A stretch of DNA of 64,000 nt from Pseudoflavonifractor gallinarum (lineage in GTDB: Bacteria; Bacillota; Clostridia; Oscillospirales; Oscillospiraceae): NCBI RefSeq assembly GCF_014982855.1, contig NZ_JADCKF010000012.1, positions 52,942 through 116,941 on the forward strand. The letters run 5' to 3'. How positions within the stretch are numbered: the first letter of the stretch is position 1; each line of letters opens with the position of its first letter. The notes beneath the pieces are model-generated. The model saw only the letters and a list, made by a program, of their open reading frames with translations, did no database searches and was not told the DNA's origin. A program made the position numbers and the translations under genes. Below are positions 17,429-25,435 of this stretch, in pieces.

Positions 17429-18031
17429 TTAAAATGGGAGAGGTCTGAAGCAGGTGGAGAGAAATGGATCGGCCGGTGTGTCAGCGGTAGAAAGGTGAGC
17501 GGGAAGGGTCCGATGCAGGGAGTGAAGCAAGTCGATGCTTTCCAGCACGAGGAGCAGGCTGGTGAAAAGAATCACGGTTCCTGCGGGGAGGGTCCATACC
17601 CAGGAAGTGGCCAGGGGGTGAAGAAAGCGGACCAGAAGCAGAGAGGAGAAGCCCCACCAGAGGGAGGAATACAGGGAGATGTAGCCGTGGAGCTGAAAAG
17701 GAAACCAACTGTAATCCCAATATCGCTGATGAAACATACGCTCCAGGGAAACACCGGTCCCATATTCCAGCACGGTGGCACTGGCCATGCCGGCCAGGAA
17801 GAGAAGCAGAGGGTGAGTGGCAAAGGGGGTGAAGAGAGCTGTGATCAGAAGGGCCCCAAAGCCGTAGATGGGAAGGAATGGGCCGCGGAGGAAACCGCGG
17901 TTGGTCCAGCGGCGTGTATGCAGGGAGACATAGCAGGACTCCCAGATCCAGCCGGCAAAGGAGTAGAGGAAGAAGAGGAATAGGACAGAAGCTGGTTTCA
18001 TAGGCGGCACATCCAATCCTTTCAAAATCAT
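17429..18031 (-). CDS. CmpB-like putative ABC transporter permease family membrane protein
   Basis: The roughly 200-residue membrane protein has the family-typical FLYSFAGWIWE opening and RGFLRGPFLPIYGFGAL. These mark the Firmicute PF06541 family, named putative ABC transporter (CmpB) although no ATPase partner is present here. About five to six hydrophobic helices are visible. The start at 18031 has AAAGG close upstream. An ATG ten codons in (18001) also fits homology but has only a distant Shine-Dalgarno site. It is the first gene of a five- or six-gene minus-strand series after the Crp terminator. Its function is unknown. Confidence 0.75.
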   Translation of the reverse strand: MILKGLDVPPMKPASVLFLFFLYSFAGWIWESCYVSLHTRRWTNRGFLRGPFLPIYGFGALLITALFTPFATHPLLLFLAGMASATVLEYGTGVSLERMFHQRYWDYSWFPFQLHGYISLYSSLWWGFSSLLLVRFLHPLATSWVWTLPAGTVILFTSLLLVLESIDLLHSLHRTLPAHLSTADTPADPFLSTCFRPLPF

Positions 18032-18140
18032 GGGACCTTTGCCACTGGGGGTTATATCTATCATGTCATAAATGAGGCAGAAAAACGGTTGTGTAGACAA
18101 CGGAGGAGAAAAAACGGGGGAAAAAGAGAAAAATACGCAA

Positions 18141-18176
18141 AAAATTCCCCCGGATAACCATGCGGTTACCGGGGGA
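18141..18176 (-). terminator. Terminator after Crp/Fnr-family gene
   Basis: On the minus strand, CCCCCGGTAACC pairs with GGTTATCCGGGGG (one bulged T, loop GCAT), followed by AATTTTTT. It ends transcription 12 bases after the regulator's stop and separates it from the CmpB-like gene. Confidence 0.85.
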
Positions 18177-18187
18177 GAAAACGATAT

Positions 18188-18895
18188 TCAGACATTTGGG
18201 TCGGACTCTTCCGGGGTGAGGGAGAGGGCGTCCAGCAGTTCAAAGGCGTTGCGGTCAAAGCGGAGCAGGCCCTCATCCCGCATTTTGCACAGCTCGTTGG
18301 ACATGGCGCTGCGGTCCACAAAGAGATAGTCCGCCAGATCCTGCCGGTTGAGCGGGATGGGAAAGACACGGCTTCCAGCCTGGTGGGCCTGGGCGGAGAG
18401 ATAGTCCAGCAGCCGCTCCCGGATGGAACGGCGGATGCTGTCCTCCAGCTTTCGGGTCAGCCGCTGGGCGGCCTGGGCCAGCGCCAGGGTAAGATTTTGC
18501 AGAAAACGGATCTGCACCGGAGAGGTCAAAGTATGGTCTCGCAGAAGCATGTCCACGGGGAAGCGGAGAAGATCGGTATCCTCCATGGCGATGGCGGAAA
18601 TGTGCAGGCGGTAGTGTCCCACGGCATTGATGAGGCCGATGGACTCCCCTCTGCCGAGGGTATCCATCAGATTTTTGTTGCCGTGGATATCCGTGTGGAA
18701 CAGGTGCAGACGTCCTGTAAGGATCACGCCGACCTCGGAGCATTCTTCCCCATCCTGCAGGGCGGTGGTCCCCTTGGGAAGGTGGGATTGCCGCGCATTC
18801 AGGGTGTCCAAAAGTTCCAGACGCTCTTCCAAAGTAAAACTGCGAAACAGAAGGCTCGCATCCAGATAAGATAAAACAGAGGATTGCTCGATCAT
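18188..18895 (-). CDS. Crp/Fnr family transcriptional regulator
   Basis: The roughly 235-residue protein has a cyclic-nucleotide-type effector domain (about 15-125, including GRLHLFHTDIHGNKNLMDTLGRGE) and a C-terminal helix-turn-helix (about 165-220, with RQDLADYLFVDRSAMSNELCKM). There is no N-terminal cysteine cluster, so it is not an Fnr-type oxygen sensor. The segment most like cAMP-contact sites is weakly conserved, so the effector is unknown. The start is ambiguous between 18919, 18904 and 18895; the last is chosen because GGGGG is eleven bases away. It lies upstream of the desulfoferrodoxin/TspO series and is a candidate regulator of it. Confidence 0.87.
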   Translation of the reverse strand: MIEQSSVLSYLDASLLFRSFTLEERLELLDTLNARQSHLPKGTTALQDGEECSEVGVILTGRLHLFHTDIHGNKNLMDTLGRGESIGLINAVGHYRLHISAIAMEDTDLLRFPVDMLLRDHTLTSPVQIRFLQNLTLALAQAAQRLTRKLEDSIRRSIRERLLDYLSAQAHQAGSRVFPIPLNRQDLADYLFVDRSAMSNELCKMRDEGLLRFDRNAFELLDALSLTPEESDPNV

Positions 18896-18961
18896 AAAAC
18901 ACATCGCCCCCAATGACACATTGAGACGGTCGGGCCGTGTTTTGCCCAGCTCTTATCTCTA

Positions 18962-18991
18962 ATCATAAAGGAAAAAGAGGGGGAAAGGCAA
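18962..18991 (-). promoter_or_regulatory. Probable promoter for Crp/Fnr-family gene
   Basis: On the minus strand, TTGCCT (18986-18991) and TATGAT (18962-18967) are separated by 18 bases, about 65 bases before the chosen start. Confidence 0.45.
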
Positions 18992-19017
18992 CGGGTATTT
19001 TACAGCTATTTATAAAA

Positions 19018-19056
19018 ATAAGGATGTGTCACGGAGTCTCTGTGACACATCCTTAT
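19018..19056 (-). terminator. Terminator after PsuG-like operon
   Basis: An inverted repeat with arms of about 14 bases (TAAGGATGTGTCAC and its complement) and a loop that partly pairs is followed on the minus strand by TTTTTAT. It lies 15 bases after the glycosidase stop and closes the four-gene transporter operon. Confidence 0.88.
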
Positions 19057-19070
19057 AAACAATGATTATT

Positions 19071-19856
19071 TTACCTCTCACCGGTCAACCGGGCGGCCAG
19101 AAGCGCGTTGGCGCAGATGGACTCAAATTGGATCTGGGAAGAGTATCCGTCGGTCAAACGGTCAAAGGCGGCGTTGGCAGCGGGATGATACTCCCGCCCC
19201 TCGGCCTCGGCCTGCTTTCCGGCAGCAATGCCCTCCGCCAGCAGGGAGAGGTCCCCGACTCGCTTGTGAGCGGGAATGGGGTGGAGCAGGAGCAGCCGGA
19301 CGTGCTCCTGAGAGAGCATTTCCCCGCTCCAGGTGCCGGAGAGCGGCACGTCGGCGCTCTGGAAGAGATAGCCGGTGCAGCGATCCCCTCCGATTCCCAG
19401 GACCCGCACGCCGGAGTCGGTCAGCCACTGAATGGTGGCCGGAATATCCAGCATGTCCTTGGGGGAGGTGGAGAGCAGCGCCACTGGAATATCCCGGAGA
19501 GCCGGAAGGTCGGGGCAGAGGGCCTCGCTGTGGATCTCACCGATGCCGCCCATGCCGCAGGTCACGGCCAGTGGAAGTCCCATCTGCTGGCAGACGGCCA
19601 TGGTTCCCGAGGCAGTCAGCGCACCGGAAAGCCCCTCCTCCAGTGCAGCGGGCAGCCGGTCATAGCTGATACGGCACAGCTCCGAAGCGCGGTCCCGGAA
19701 GGGGAGAAACTCCGCCATGGAGCCGATCACCACCTGTCCGGCATCCACCCAGGCAATGTTGTCCAGTTCCTGAGGCCAGCGGCGCAGCATCTCCTCGTTG
19801 GAGATGGACACCAACCCATGGGTGAGCAGTGCCGATTCAATCAGAAACGAATGCAT
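19071..19856 (-). CDS. Pseudouridine-5'-phosphate glycosidase family protein
   Basis: The 261-residue protein resembles PsuG, which reversibly splits pseudouridine 5'-phosphate into uracil and ribose 5-phosphate. By-eye correspondences to PsuG are IESALLTHG with Glu7 (family ALESTIIAHG), CGMGGIGEIH near 100-109, Asp116 in CPDLPAL (family SADL), and Lys133 in SPKDMLDI (family GAKSILDI). The catalytic Lys and metal-binding acids therefore appear retained. It is about 40 residues shorter than typical PsuG and divergent. Its ATG overlaps the binding-protein stop (TAATG). No PfkB-type PsuK kinase is encoded in the window, so the phosphorylated substrate must come from elsewhere or the enzyme uses another C- or N-glycoside. 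Confidence 0.78.
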   Translation of the reverse strand: MHSFLIESALLTHGLVSISNEEMLRRWPQELDNIAWVDAGQVVIGSMAEFLPFRDRASELCRISYDRLPAALEEGLSGALTASGTMAVCQQMGLPLAVTCGMGGIGEIHSEALCPDLPALRDIPVALLSTSPKDMLDIPATIQWLTDSGVRVLGIGGDRCTGYLFQSADVPLSGTWSGEMLSQEHVRLLLLHPIPAHKRVGDLSLLAEGIAAGKQAEAEGREYHPAANAAFDRLTDGYSSQIQFESICANALLAARLTGER

Positions 19857-20974
19857 TACTTCCAGCCTTCCAGGTCGTTGACGTTGTCCACGGTGACCAG
19901 GGTCAGGGGCAGGTAGATGTTGTTCTCAAAGGTCTCGCCCTCGTTGAGCATCACCGCCATCTGAAGCGCGGCCTTGGTGTACCGCTCACTGGAGTAGGAC
20001 ATGGAACCGGTCATGGTGCCTGCGCTGATGGCGGCACGGGCGTCGTCGGTGAAGTCCACACCGTAGACCAGGACGCCCTCCTTACCCTCCGCGGTGAGTG
20101 CCTCCACGGCGGCCAGCGCCATGGTGTCGTTGCAGCAGAAGATACCCTTGAGGTCGGGGTACTCGGTGATCAGGGCCTTGGTGGCGTCATAGGCCAGCGT
20201 GGCGTCCCAGTCGCAGTTCTGCACCGCCACCAGATCGATGTTGTCGGTGGCCTCAAAGACAGACTTGGCGCCGGAGGTGCGGCCCTCGCTCTGGCCGGCA
20301 CCGGCCAGACCGGCCAGGATGGCGACCTGTCCGCCGTCGGGCAGACGGGAGATCATGTCGTTGGCCACGGTCTCACCCTGCTCGGTAAAGGCCACAGTGA
20401 TGGTGGCATCCAGATGACCGCCGGCCTCTTCCAGGGCATCCACATCCACGCCGGGACCCAGGTTGATGACCTTGACGCCGTTCTCATTGCACTTGACGAT
20501 GCCGGGGATCAGGTTGGTGCCGTCGATGGGGGAGACAATGATGACGTCATAGTCCATGTCGGCCATGGTCATCAGCACGTCCAGCTGGGAGGCGGTGTCG
20601 CCCTCGGTGGTGCCGGTCTGCACATCGATGTCAATACCCATCTCCTCACCGGCGGCCTCGTAGTAGTTCTTCATGTTGACCCAGAAGGGGTTGGTGAGAG
20701 AGATCACCACAGCGCCCACCTTGATGTCGCCAAACTGCTCGGGCATGGTGCCGATCTGGGCCTCCATGGCGGCGTCAAACTCCTGATAGAGCTGCTGCAC
20801 GGTGGGGGAGAGGCCGCTGTCCGCACCTTCACCCTCCGGGGCGGGGGTGGCGCTGACCACGGGAGTGCTCTCCTGAGGGGCGGGGGTGCCTTCCACATTG
20901 GCGGAAGAGCCGCAGGCGGCCAGGCTGAAGAGCATTGCAGCCGCCAGCAGAAGGGAATACCATTTTTTCATCAT
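19856..20974 (-). CDS. ABC transporter substrate-binding lipoprotein (RbsB family)
   Basis: The 372-residue protein has a signal peptide with lipobox LAAC (Cys21), a low-complexity Pro/Glu/Ser linker and a type I periplasmic-binding domain of the Peripla_BP_4 family. That domain includes a VVISLTNPFWVNMK opening and an IVSPIDGTNLIPGI segment. The start at 20974 has GGAGG seven bases upstream; the longer frame to 21073 overlaps the permease. It is coupled to the PsuG-like gene by TAATG, so its ligand may be a nucleoside or other glycoside, possibly pseudouridine. That link is inferred only from gene order. Confidence 0.9.
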   Translation of the reverse strand: MMKKWYSLLLAAAMLFSLAACGSSANVEGTPAPQESTPVVSATPAPEGEGADSGLSPTVQQLYQEFDAAMEAQIGTMPEQFGDIKVGAVVISLTNPFWVNMKNYYEAAGEEMGIDIDVQTGTTEGDTASQLDVLMTMADMDYDVIIVSPIDGTNLIPGIVKCNENGVKVINLGPGVDVDALEEAGGHLDATITVAFTEQGETVANDMISRLPDGGQVAILAGLAGAGQSEGRTSGAKSVFEATDNIDLVAVQNCDWDATLAYDATKALITEYPDLKGIFCCNDTMALAAVEALTAEGKEGVLVYGVDFTDDARAAISAGTMTGSMSYSSERYTKAALQMAVMLNEGETFENNIYLPLTLVTVDNVNDLEGWK

Positions 20975-21035
20975 CTTATATCCTCCTGTAAGACAGATTA
21001 TGATAAAGGAAGCTCTTTCCTTTATACCAGTTGGA

Positions 21036-21992
21036 TCAGCCGATACGGCTTTTGCGCTCCCGGAACTCCGCAATGACCACCGCGCACAACAGCATGGCGC
21101 CGGTAATGAACTGCTGGTAGTAGGAGGAGACGCTCAGAATGGTCAGGCCATTGCGGATGAGTCCCATGAGAAACACGGCGATCACGGTACCGGGCAGATT
21201 GCCCCGGCCGCCGTGCAGCGCAGTTCCTCCCATGATGACGGCGCAGATGGCATCCATCTCCATATTGAGGCCGGCGTTGGCCTCGGCCGAGTTGAGCCGG
21301 GCGGTGACAATGATGCCGGCCAGCGCGGACAGAACACCCATCAGCACAAAGACCGAGACCCGGTAGCGTCCAATGGGCACGCCGCTGCGCTTGAGCGCCT
21401 CCGGGTTGCCGCCCAGGGAGGTCACATAGGTGCCCCAGCGCATGTGGTAAAAGAGAGGGGTGAGCAAGACAATGACCAGAAGAGCCATGGTGACGCCCGA
21501 CTCCATACCAAAGAGATCGCCGCAGCCAAAGGAGCGGAAACCCTGGGGCAGCTTGGTGATGGGAATACCCTGGGTGGCAATGAGGGAGAGGCCCCGGTAC
21601 AGAAAGGCGGTGGCCAAGGTGATGATAAAGGCGTTGATGCGGGTAAAGTGGATGAGCAGGCCATTGATAGCCCCCATGATTCCGCCCAGAGCCAGGGCGA
21701 GGGGGATGGAGAGTCCAACCGACAGTCCGCCCTTCAGTGCCATAGCAGTGCAGATGGCGCTGAACGAGAGGATGGATCCCACCGAGAGGTCAATGGCGCC
21801 GGAGGAGATGATGCACATCATCCCGCAGGCCAGGAGCAGCCGGTAGGAGTTGGCCTCCAGGATATTGACCACGTTTTTCAGGGAAAAGAAGGACTGGGTC
21901 TGTATGGACAGAAAGACCATCATGGCCAGGCATACCACCAGGAGCAGCAGGGAGGTGGACTGCCTGGAGCACCAGCGTTTCAGAGCGATCAT
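21036..21992 (-). CDS. ABC transporter permease (RbsC family)
   Basis: The 318-residue BPD_transp_2 permease has eight to ten hydrophobic segments, the GAIDLSVGS motif near residue 70 and GGTALHGGRGN near residue 250. It overlaps the upstream ATPase gene by four bases. It forms the membrane part of the importer with that single-domain ATPase and the lipoprotein encoded downstream. Nothing in the sequence shows the ligand. Confidence 0.92.
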   Translation of the reverse strand: MIALKRWCSRQSTSLLLLVVCLAMMVFLSIQTQSFFSLKNVVNILEANSYRLLLACGMMCIISSGAIDLSVGSILSFSAICTAMALKGGLSVGLSIPLALALGGIMGAINGLLIHFTRINAFIITLATAFLYRGLSLIATQGIPITKLPQGFRSFGCGDLFGMESGVTMALLVIVLLTPLFYHMRWGTYVTSLGGNPEALKRSGVPIGRYRVSVFVLMGVLSALAGIIVTARLNSAEANAGLNMEMDAICAVIMGGTALHGGRGNLPGTVIAVFLMGLIRNGLTILSVSSYYQQFITGAMLLCAVVIAEFRERKSRIG

Positions 21993-22735
21993 ACTTCCTC
22001 CACCTCGCTTTCCCGGCGCAGGATCAGGTCCTGAAGGGCGTCGATGGTGGTATCCGCCGTGGCAGCTCCCGCGATGATATGTCCGGAGCGCAGTACATAG
22101 ATGAAATCGGCCAAGGCAAAGACCTGGTGAAGATTGTGACTGATGATGAGCTGGGTCATACCGCGCTCCCGGAGGCGGGAGAGCATTTGGAGCGTGCTGT
22201 GGCTCTCCTGAATGCCCATGGCGGCAGTGGGCTCGTCCAACAACAGGACCGAGCCCGGGCGGCGCAGGGCGCGGGCAATGGCCACCCCCTGACGCTGTCC
22301 GCCGGAGAGATGGTTCACGGGCTGGGTCAGGTCGGGGATCTGTACATGGATGTCCTCCAGAAGCTGCCTGGCCTCCTCTGCCATGGCGCGCCGGTCCAGA
22401 AAGGGACCGCGCATGCGCTCACTGCCCAGAAAAATGTTCTCCACGCTGTTTTTAAAATTATCCAGTGCCAGGTCCTGATACACGGTCCGGATTCCAAGGT
22501 CCATGGCCTGGGGGATGGTGAGACCGTGATAACTGCGTCCACCGATTTGGATCTCCCCCCGGTCGGGCCGGAGGTTGCCGGAGAGGATTTTGATCAGGGT
22601 GGACTTACCGGAGCCGTTATCCCCTACGATAGCGGTGATAGCCCCCTGCTGTACCTCCAGGGAGACGCCGTGAAGGACCTGGATCCGCCCAAAAGACTTA
22701 AAAACCTGGTTGATGGAAAGGATACTCTGTTTCAT
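21989..22735 (-). CDS. ABC transporter ATP-binding protein, single ABC domain
   Basis: The 248-residue protein has one complete ABC domain: Walker A GDNGSGKST, signature LSGGQRQG, and Walker B VLLLDEPTAAM followed by the switch histidine in IISHN. RbsA-type partners of RbsC permeases normally have two fused ABC domains, so this belongs to the FrcA-like single-domain subgroup that should work as a homodimer. The ATG at 22735 is preferred; a GTG at 22741 is possible. It is the first gene of the operon behind a well-formed promoter. Confidence 0.9.
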   Translation of the reverse strand: MKQSILSINQVFKSFGRIQVLHGVSLEVQQGAITAIVGDNGSGKSTLIKILSGNLRPDRGEIQIGGRSYHGLTIPQAMDLGIRTVYQDLALDNFKNSVENIFLGSERMRGPFLDRRAMAEEARQLLEDIHVQIPDLTQPVNHLSGGQRQGVAIARALRRPGSVLLLDEPTAAMGIQESHSTLQMLSRLRERGMTQLIISHNLHQVFALADFIYVLRSGHIIAGAATADTTIDALQDLILRRESEVEEV

Positions 22736-22783
22736 ATTCACATCCGCTACACTGATTGACGAAAAGCAATGTTACCGTTTTCT

Positions 22784-22812
22784 ATCATAGCAGTGTGCCG
22801 AAGGAAGTTCAA
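22784..22812 (-). promoter_or_regulatory. Promoter of the PsuG-linked transporter operon
   Basis: On the minus strand, TTGAAC (22807-22812) and TATGAT (22784-22789) are separated by exactly 17 bases and lie about 50 bases upstream of the ATPase start. Confidence 0.7.
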
Positions 22813-22875
22813 ATTGACAAATAAAATAAATAGATAAAGTGATATAGAGAAAACCGATAGAAGCGAGGAACAGAA

Positions 22876-22904
22876 AAGCGGCGCGTCTTTATGACGCGCC
22901 GCTT
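22876..22904 (-). terminator. Terminator of the zinc-ribbon protein operon
   Basis: AAGCGGCGCGTC and GACGCGCCGCTT form a perfect 12-bp stem with a 5-base loop. On the minus strand it is followed by TTTTCTGTT, 15 bases after the last paralogue's stop. It is the only clear terminator found for the six-gene array starting at the kinase. Confidence 0.9.
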
Positions 22905-22919
22905 GGCGGATCGGGAAGA

Positions 22920-24179
22920 TTACTGGAACAGCGCCTTGGAGGTATCGATGCTGTGGCCGGAGGGATTGTCGATATCCGTGCCGTTGCCGGAAAATTCTGA
23001 GCCATCGAAGCTGAGGGTCAGATCGGTGGGCACGTTTTCCAGCAGCACGGCGGTGCCATTGTTCACAAAGTGATTATCGTGATAGCGGCTGTCGGAGGCG
23101 GACTGTCCGGTGGAGTTGAAGTGGAAGCCCACCTCATTGTCGGTAAAGGTACACTCGGTCACATTCACCCAGGCGCTCCCCTGGGACTGGAAACCGGTCT
23201 TGTAGCCGGTAAAGGAGCAGCCGATGGCCCAGGTCTTGACGGGAGCAATGATGCCGATGTCGGTACCGTCTCCAACAAAGTCCATGTCATAGAAATAAGA
23301 GATGAACTGGTAATTGCCGCTGCCGATAGTTACCGAGCCCTTGAGAACAGTGCGCCCCGCCCCCTCGTCGGTGCAGCCGTAGAATTCATAGGCCCGGGCC
23401 AGCTTCAGATCCCCTTCATAGGTCACGGGGGGCAGGTAGATGTGGATCAGATCGGAGGGGGCAACCTCCCGGACGGTCTGGTCCAGCAGGGCTTGCAGCT
23501 CCTCCACGGTGTTCATAGGGTAGTCCTGCCAGTGGTACTCGTGGGTGATGATGGGGGTAACATGGATGTTCTGGCGGATGCGGATCTCGTCCCCGTTCTG
23601 CATCTGAATGGTCCAGACGATCTGGGGCTCTCCGGAATCGCCGGTAAAATCCAGGGAGCAGATCATGGCGGCGTCGGGGGAGTACTCTTCGTCGTGACTG
23701 GGCTCTCCGGCGGTGAGAGGATCGGCGGCCTTCTCGTCCTGAACCACCTCCACGGTGACTTTCTCCACCAGAGGCTCAAACTCCGCCCAGGCATCGGCGC
23801 CGGTAGCGGCGTCGTTGACATACCACCGGGAGGGCCAGCGATACTCCTCGTCAGGGGAGCCCTGCTGGTAGATGTCGGGGGCGGGGGCACAGCGGTCGTT
23901 GGGCCAGGCCACCAGCAGCTGATAGGTCTTATCTCCGCTCTCGTAGTACACCACACCCAGCTCGTCATACCGCTGGGGCACATAGGGGCGATTATAGTAC
24001 CAGACAGCCACACCGATGGCGGCGATTACTGCCAGGGCCAGCAGGCCCAGCAGAAGCTTTTTGAGCAGAGGGATAGGCTTTCTCACCTTTTTCCGGGCGT
24101 GGACGTCCTTGGCGCAGTGGGGACAGAAGGCGGCGTTTTCCGGCAGGTCCGCGCCGCAGTGGGGACATTTGTGTTCCAT
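22920..24179 (-). CDS. Zinc-ribbon, single-TM, beta-helix-like protein (paralogue A)
   Basis: The 419-residue protein starts with a zinc ribbon (Cys5, Cys8, Cys19, Cys22 in CPHC...CPHC), then a basic stretch and one transmembrane helix (about 41-61). A large extracellular part follows. The last third repeats short patterns rich in G, N, F and C (for example TECTFTDNEVGFHF and NHFVNNGTAVLL), typical of right-handed parallel beta-helix proteins. The expected topology is ribbon inside, beta-helix outside. It is the last of five tandem relatives downstream of a Ser/Thr kinase, 14 bases after paralogue B. Its function is unknown; structural binding or sensing at the envelope is a guess. Confidence 0.75.
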   Translation of the reverse strand: MEHKCPHCGADLPENAAFCPHCAKDVHARKKVRKPIPLLKKLLLGLLALAVIAAIGVAVWYYNRPYVPQRYDELGVVYYESGDKTYQLLVAWPNDRCAPAPDIYQQGSPDEEYRWPSRWYVNDAATGADAWAEFEPLVEKVTVEVVQDEKAADPLTAGEPSHDEEYSPDAAMICSLDFTGDSGEPQIVWTIQMQNGDEIRIRQNIHVTPIITHEYHWQDYPMNTVEELQALLDQTVREVAPSDLIHIYLPPVTYEGDLKLARAYEFYGCTDEGAGRTVLKGSVTIGSGNYQFISYFYDMDFVGDGTDIGIIAPVKTWAIGCSFTGYKTGFQSQGSAWVNVTECTFTDNEVGFHFNSTGQSASDSRYHDNHFVNNGTAVLLENVPTDLTLSFDGSEFSGNGTDIDNPSGHSIDTSKALFQ

Positions 24180-24193
24180 GATGAGATTCTCCT

Positions 24194-25432
24194 TTACTCA
24201 AAGGTGACCTGGGACAGGTCCAGGGGCTGGTCGCAGGAGTTGAGGATGCTCTGGGCGTTGGTCCGGAAGACGGAACCCTGGAAGTTGAGGACCACGTCGG
24301 TGGGGACGTTATCCAGCTGCACCGCCACATCATTGCCCTCAAAGAGGTTGTCGTTGTACATGGAGTGGTTGGCGTACTCTCCCGTGCTGTCGAATTGGAA
24401 GCCGATGCCGTTATTCTGGAAGGTGCAGCCGATGACATTGGCCCAGCTGGTGCTGTAGGCCAGTACACCGGTGTCCCAGCCGGTGAAGGTACAGTTTGTG
24501 GCCCGGAAGGGGGCAGAGCCGGAGAGGGCGGTGCCGCTGCCGCGCCCCACAAAGTCAATGTCTTGGAGATAGGCGATCTCGCTGTTAGGTGCCACCACCT
24601 GAACGGGGCCTGTGAAGGTGGTACGCCTCCCGGCTTCGTCGGCAGAACCGTACAGGTTCATGCTCCGGCTCTGGATCGTGATTCCGTCCGCATAGGTCAC
24701 CGGGGGCAGGTGGAGGTTGATGACCGCCACAGGGTCGTCCACTTGGTTGCCGATGGCATCGATGAGAGCTTGGAGCTCCTCCGCCGTGTCCATGGGGTAG
24801 TCCTCCGGGTGGTAGTCGTACACCGGGATGGGAACTACCTCATAGGTCTGCCGGAGAGAAATGGTGTCTCCGTTTTTCATGTGAAAGGTCCACACCAGCT
24901 CCGCCGGGGCGCTCTGCCCAGTGAAGTCGATGAGGGAGATGAGGGGACACTCGGGCGCGCCCTCGTTGTAGGCGGGCTGGGAGCATACGAAGGGGGAGGG
25001 GCTGTCCTCCTGGCCGGTAAAGGCCGCCGTTACCTCCACCACCTCCGCCAGGAAGGCCTCCGAGGCGTCCACGCCGTTATGGGTGTCGTTGACAAACAGC
25101 CGGGAGGGCACCCGGTATTGGCCCTCCGGCTCCCCGGGAATGGTCAGCTCCGGTACGGGGGTGTAGCGGTCTACGCTCTGGGTGAGCAGGAGCTGATAGT
25201 CCCCGTAGCGGACCTCTCCATAGCCGCCGTAGGTCCTGGGGGCGAAGACCGCCCACAGCCCGAACCCGACGGCGGCCAGCACCGCCAGAGCCAGCAGGGC
25301 CAGCAGCAGCTTTTTCAGCAGGGGGACCGGCTTTTTTACCGCTTTCCGGGGATGGATGTCCTTCGCACAATGGGGGCAGAAAACGGCATTTTCCGGCAGG
25401 CCCGCGCCGCAGTGGGGGCATTTGTACTCCAT
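24194..25432 (-). CDS. Zinc-ribbon, single-TM, beta-helix-like protein (paralogue B)
   Basis: The 412-residue protein has the same build as its neighbour: a zinc ribbon (Cys5, Cys8, Cys19, Cys22), a basic linker, one transmembrane helix (about 41-62) and an extracellular domain. The domain ends in beta-helix-like repeats (NCTFTGWDTGV, GCTFQNNGIGF, NLFEGNDVAV). The middle shares LHLPPVTY and PMDTAEELQALID with the other paralogues. It starts three bases after paralogue C. The tandem relationship points to local duplication and divergence. Its function is unknown. Confidence 0.75.
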   Translation of the reverse strand: MEYKCPHCGAGLPENAVFCPHCAKDIHPRKAVKKPVPLLKKLLLALLALAVLAAVGFGLWAVFAPRTYGGYGEVRYGDYQLLLTQSVDRYTPVPELTIPGEPEGQYRVPSRLFVNDTHNGVDASEAFLAEVVEVTAAFTGQEDSPSPFVCSQPAYNEGAPECPLISLIDFTGQSAPAELVWTFHMKNGDTISLRQTYEVVPIPVYDYHPEDYPMDTAEELQALIDAIGNQVDDPVAVINLHLPPVTYADGITIQSRSMNLYGSADEAGRRTTFTGPVQVVAPNSEIAYLQDIDFVGRGSGTALSGSAPFRATNCTFTGWDTGVLAYSTSWANVIGCTFQNNGIGFQFDSTGEYANHSMYNDNLFEGNDVAVQLDNVPTDVVLNFQGSVFRTNAQSILNSCDQPLDLSQVTFE

Positions 25433-25435
25433 GGC

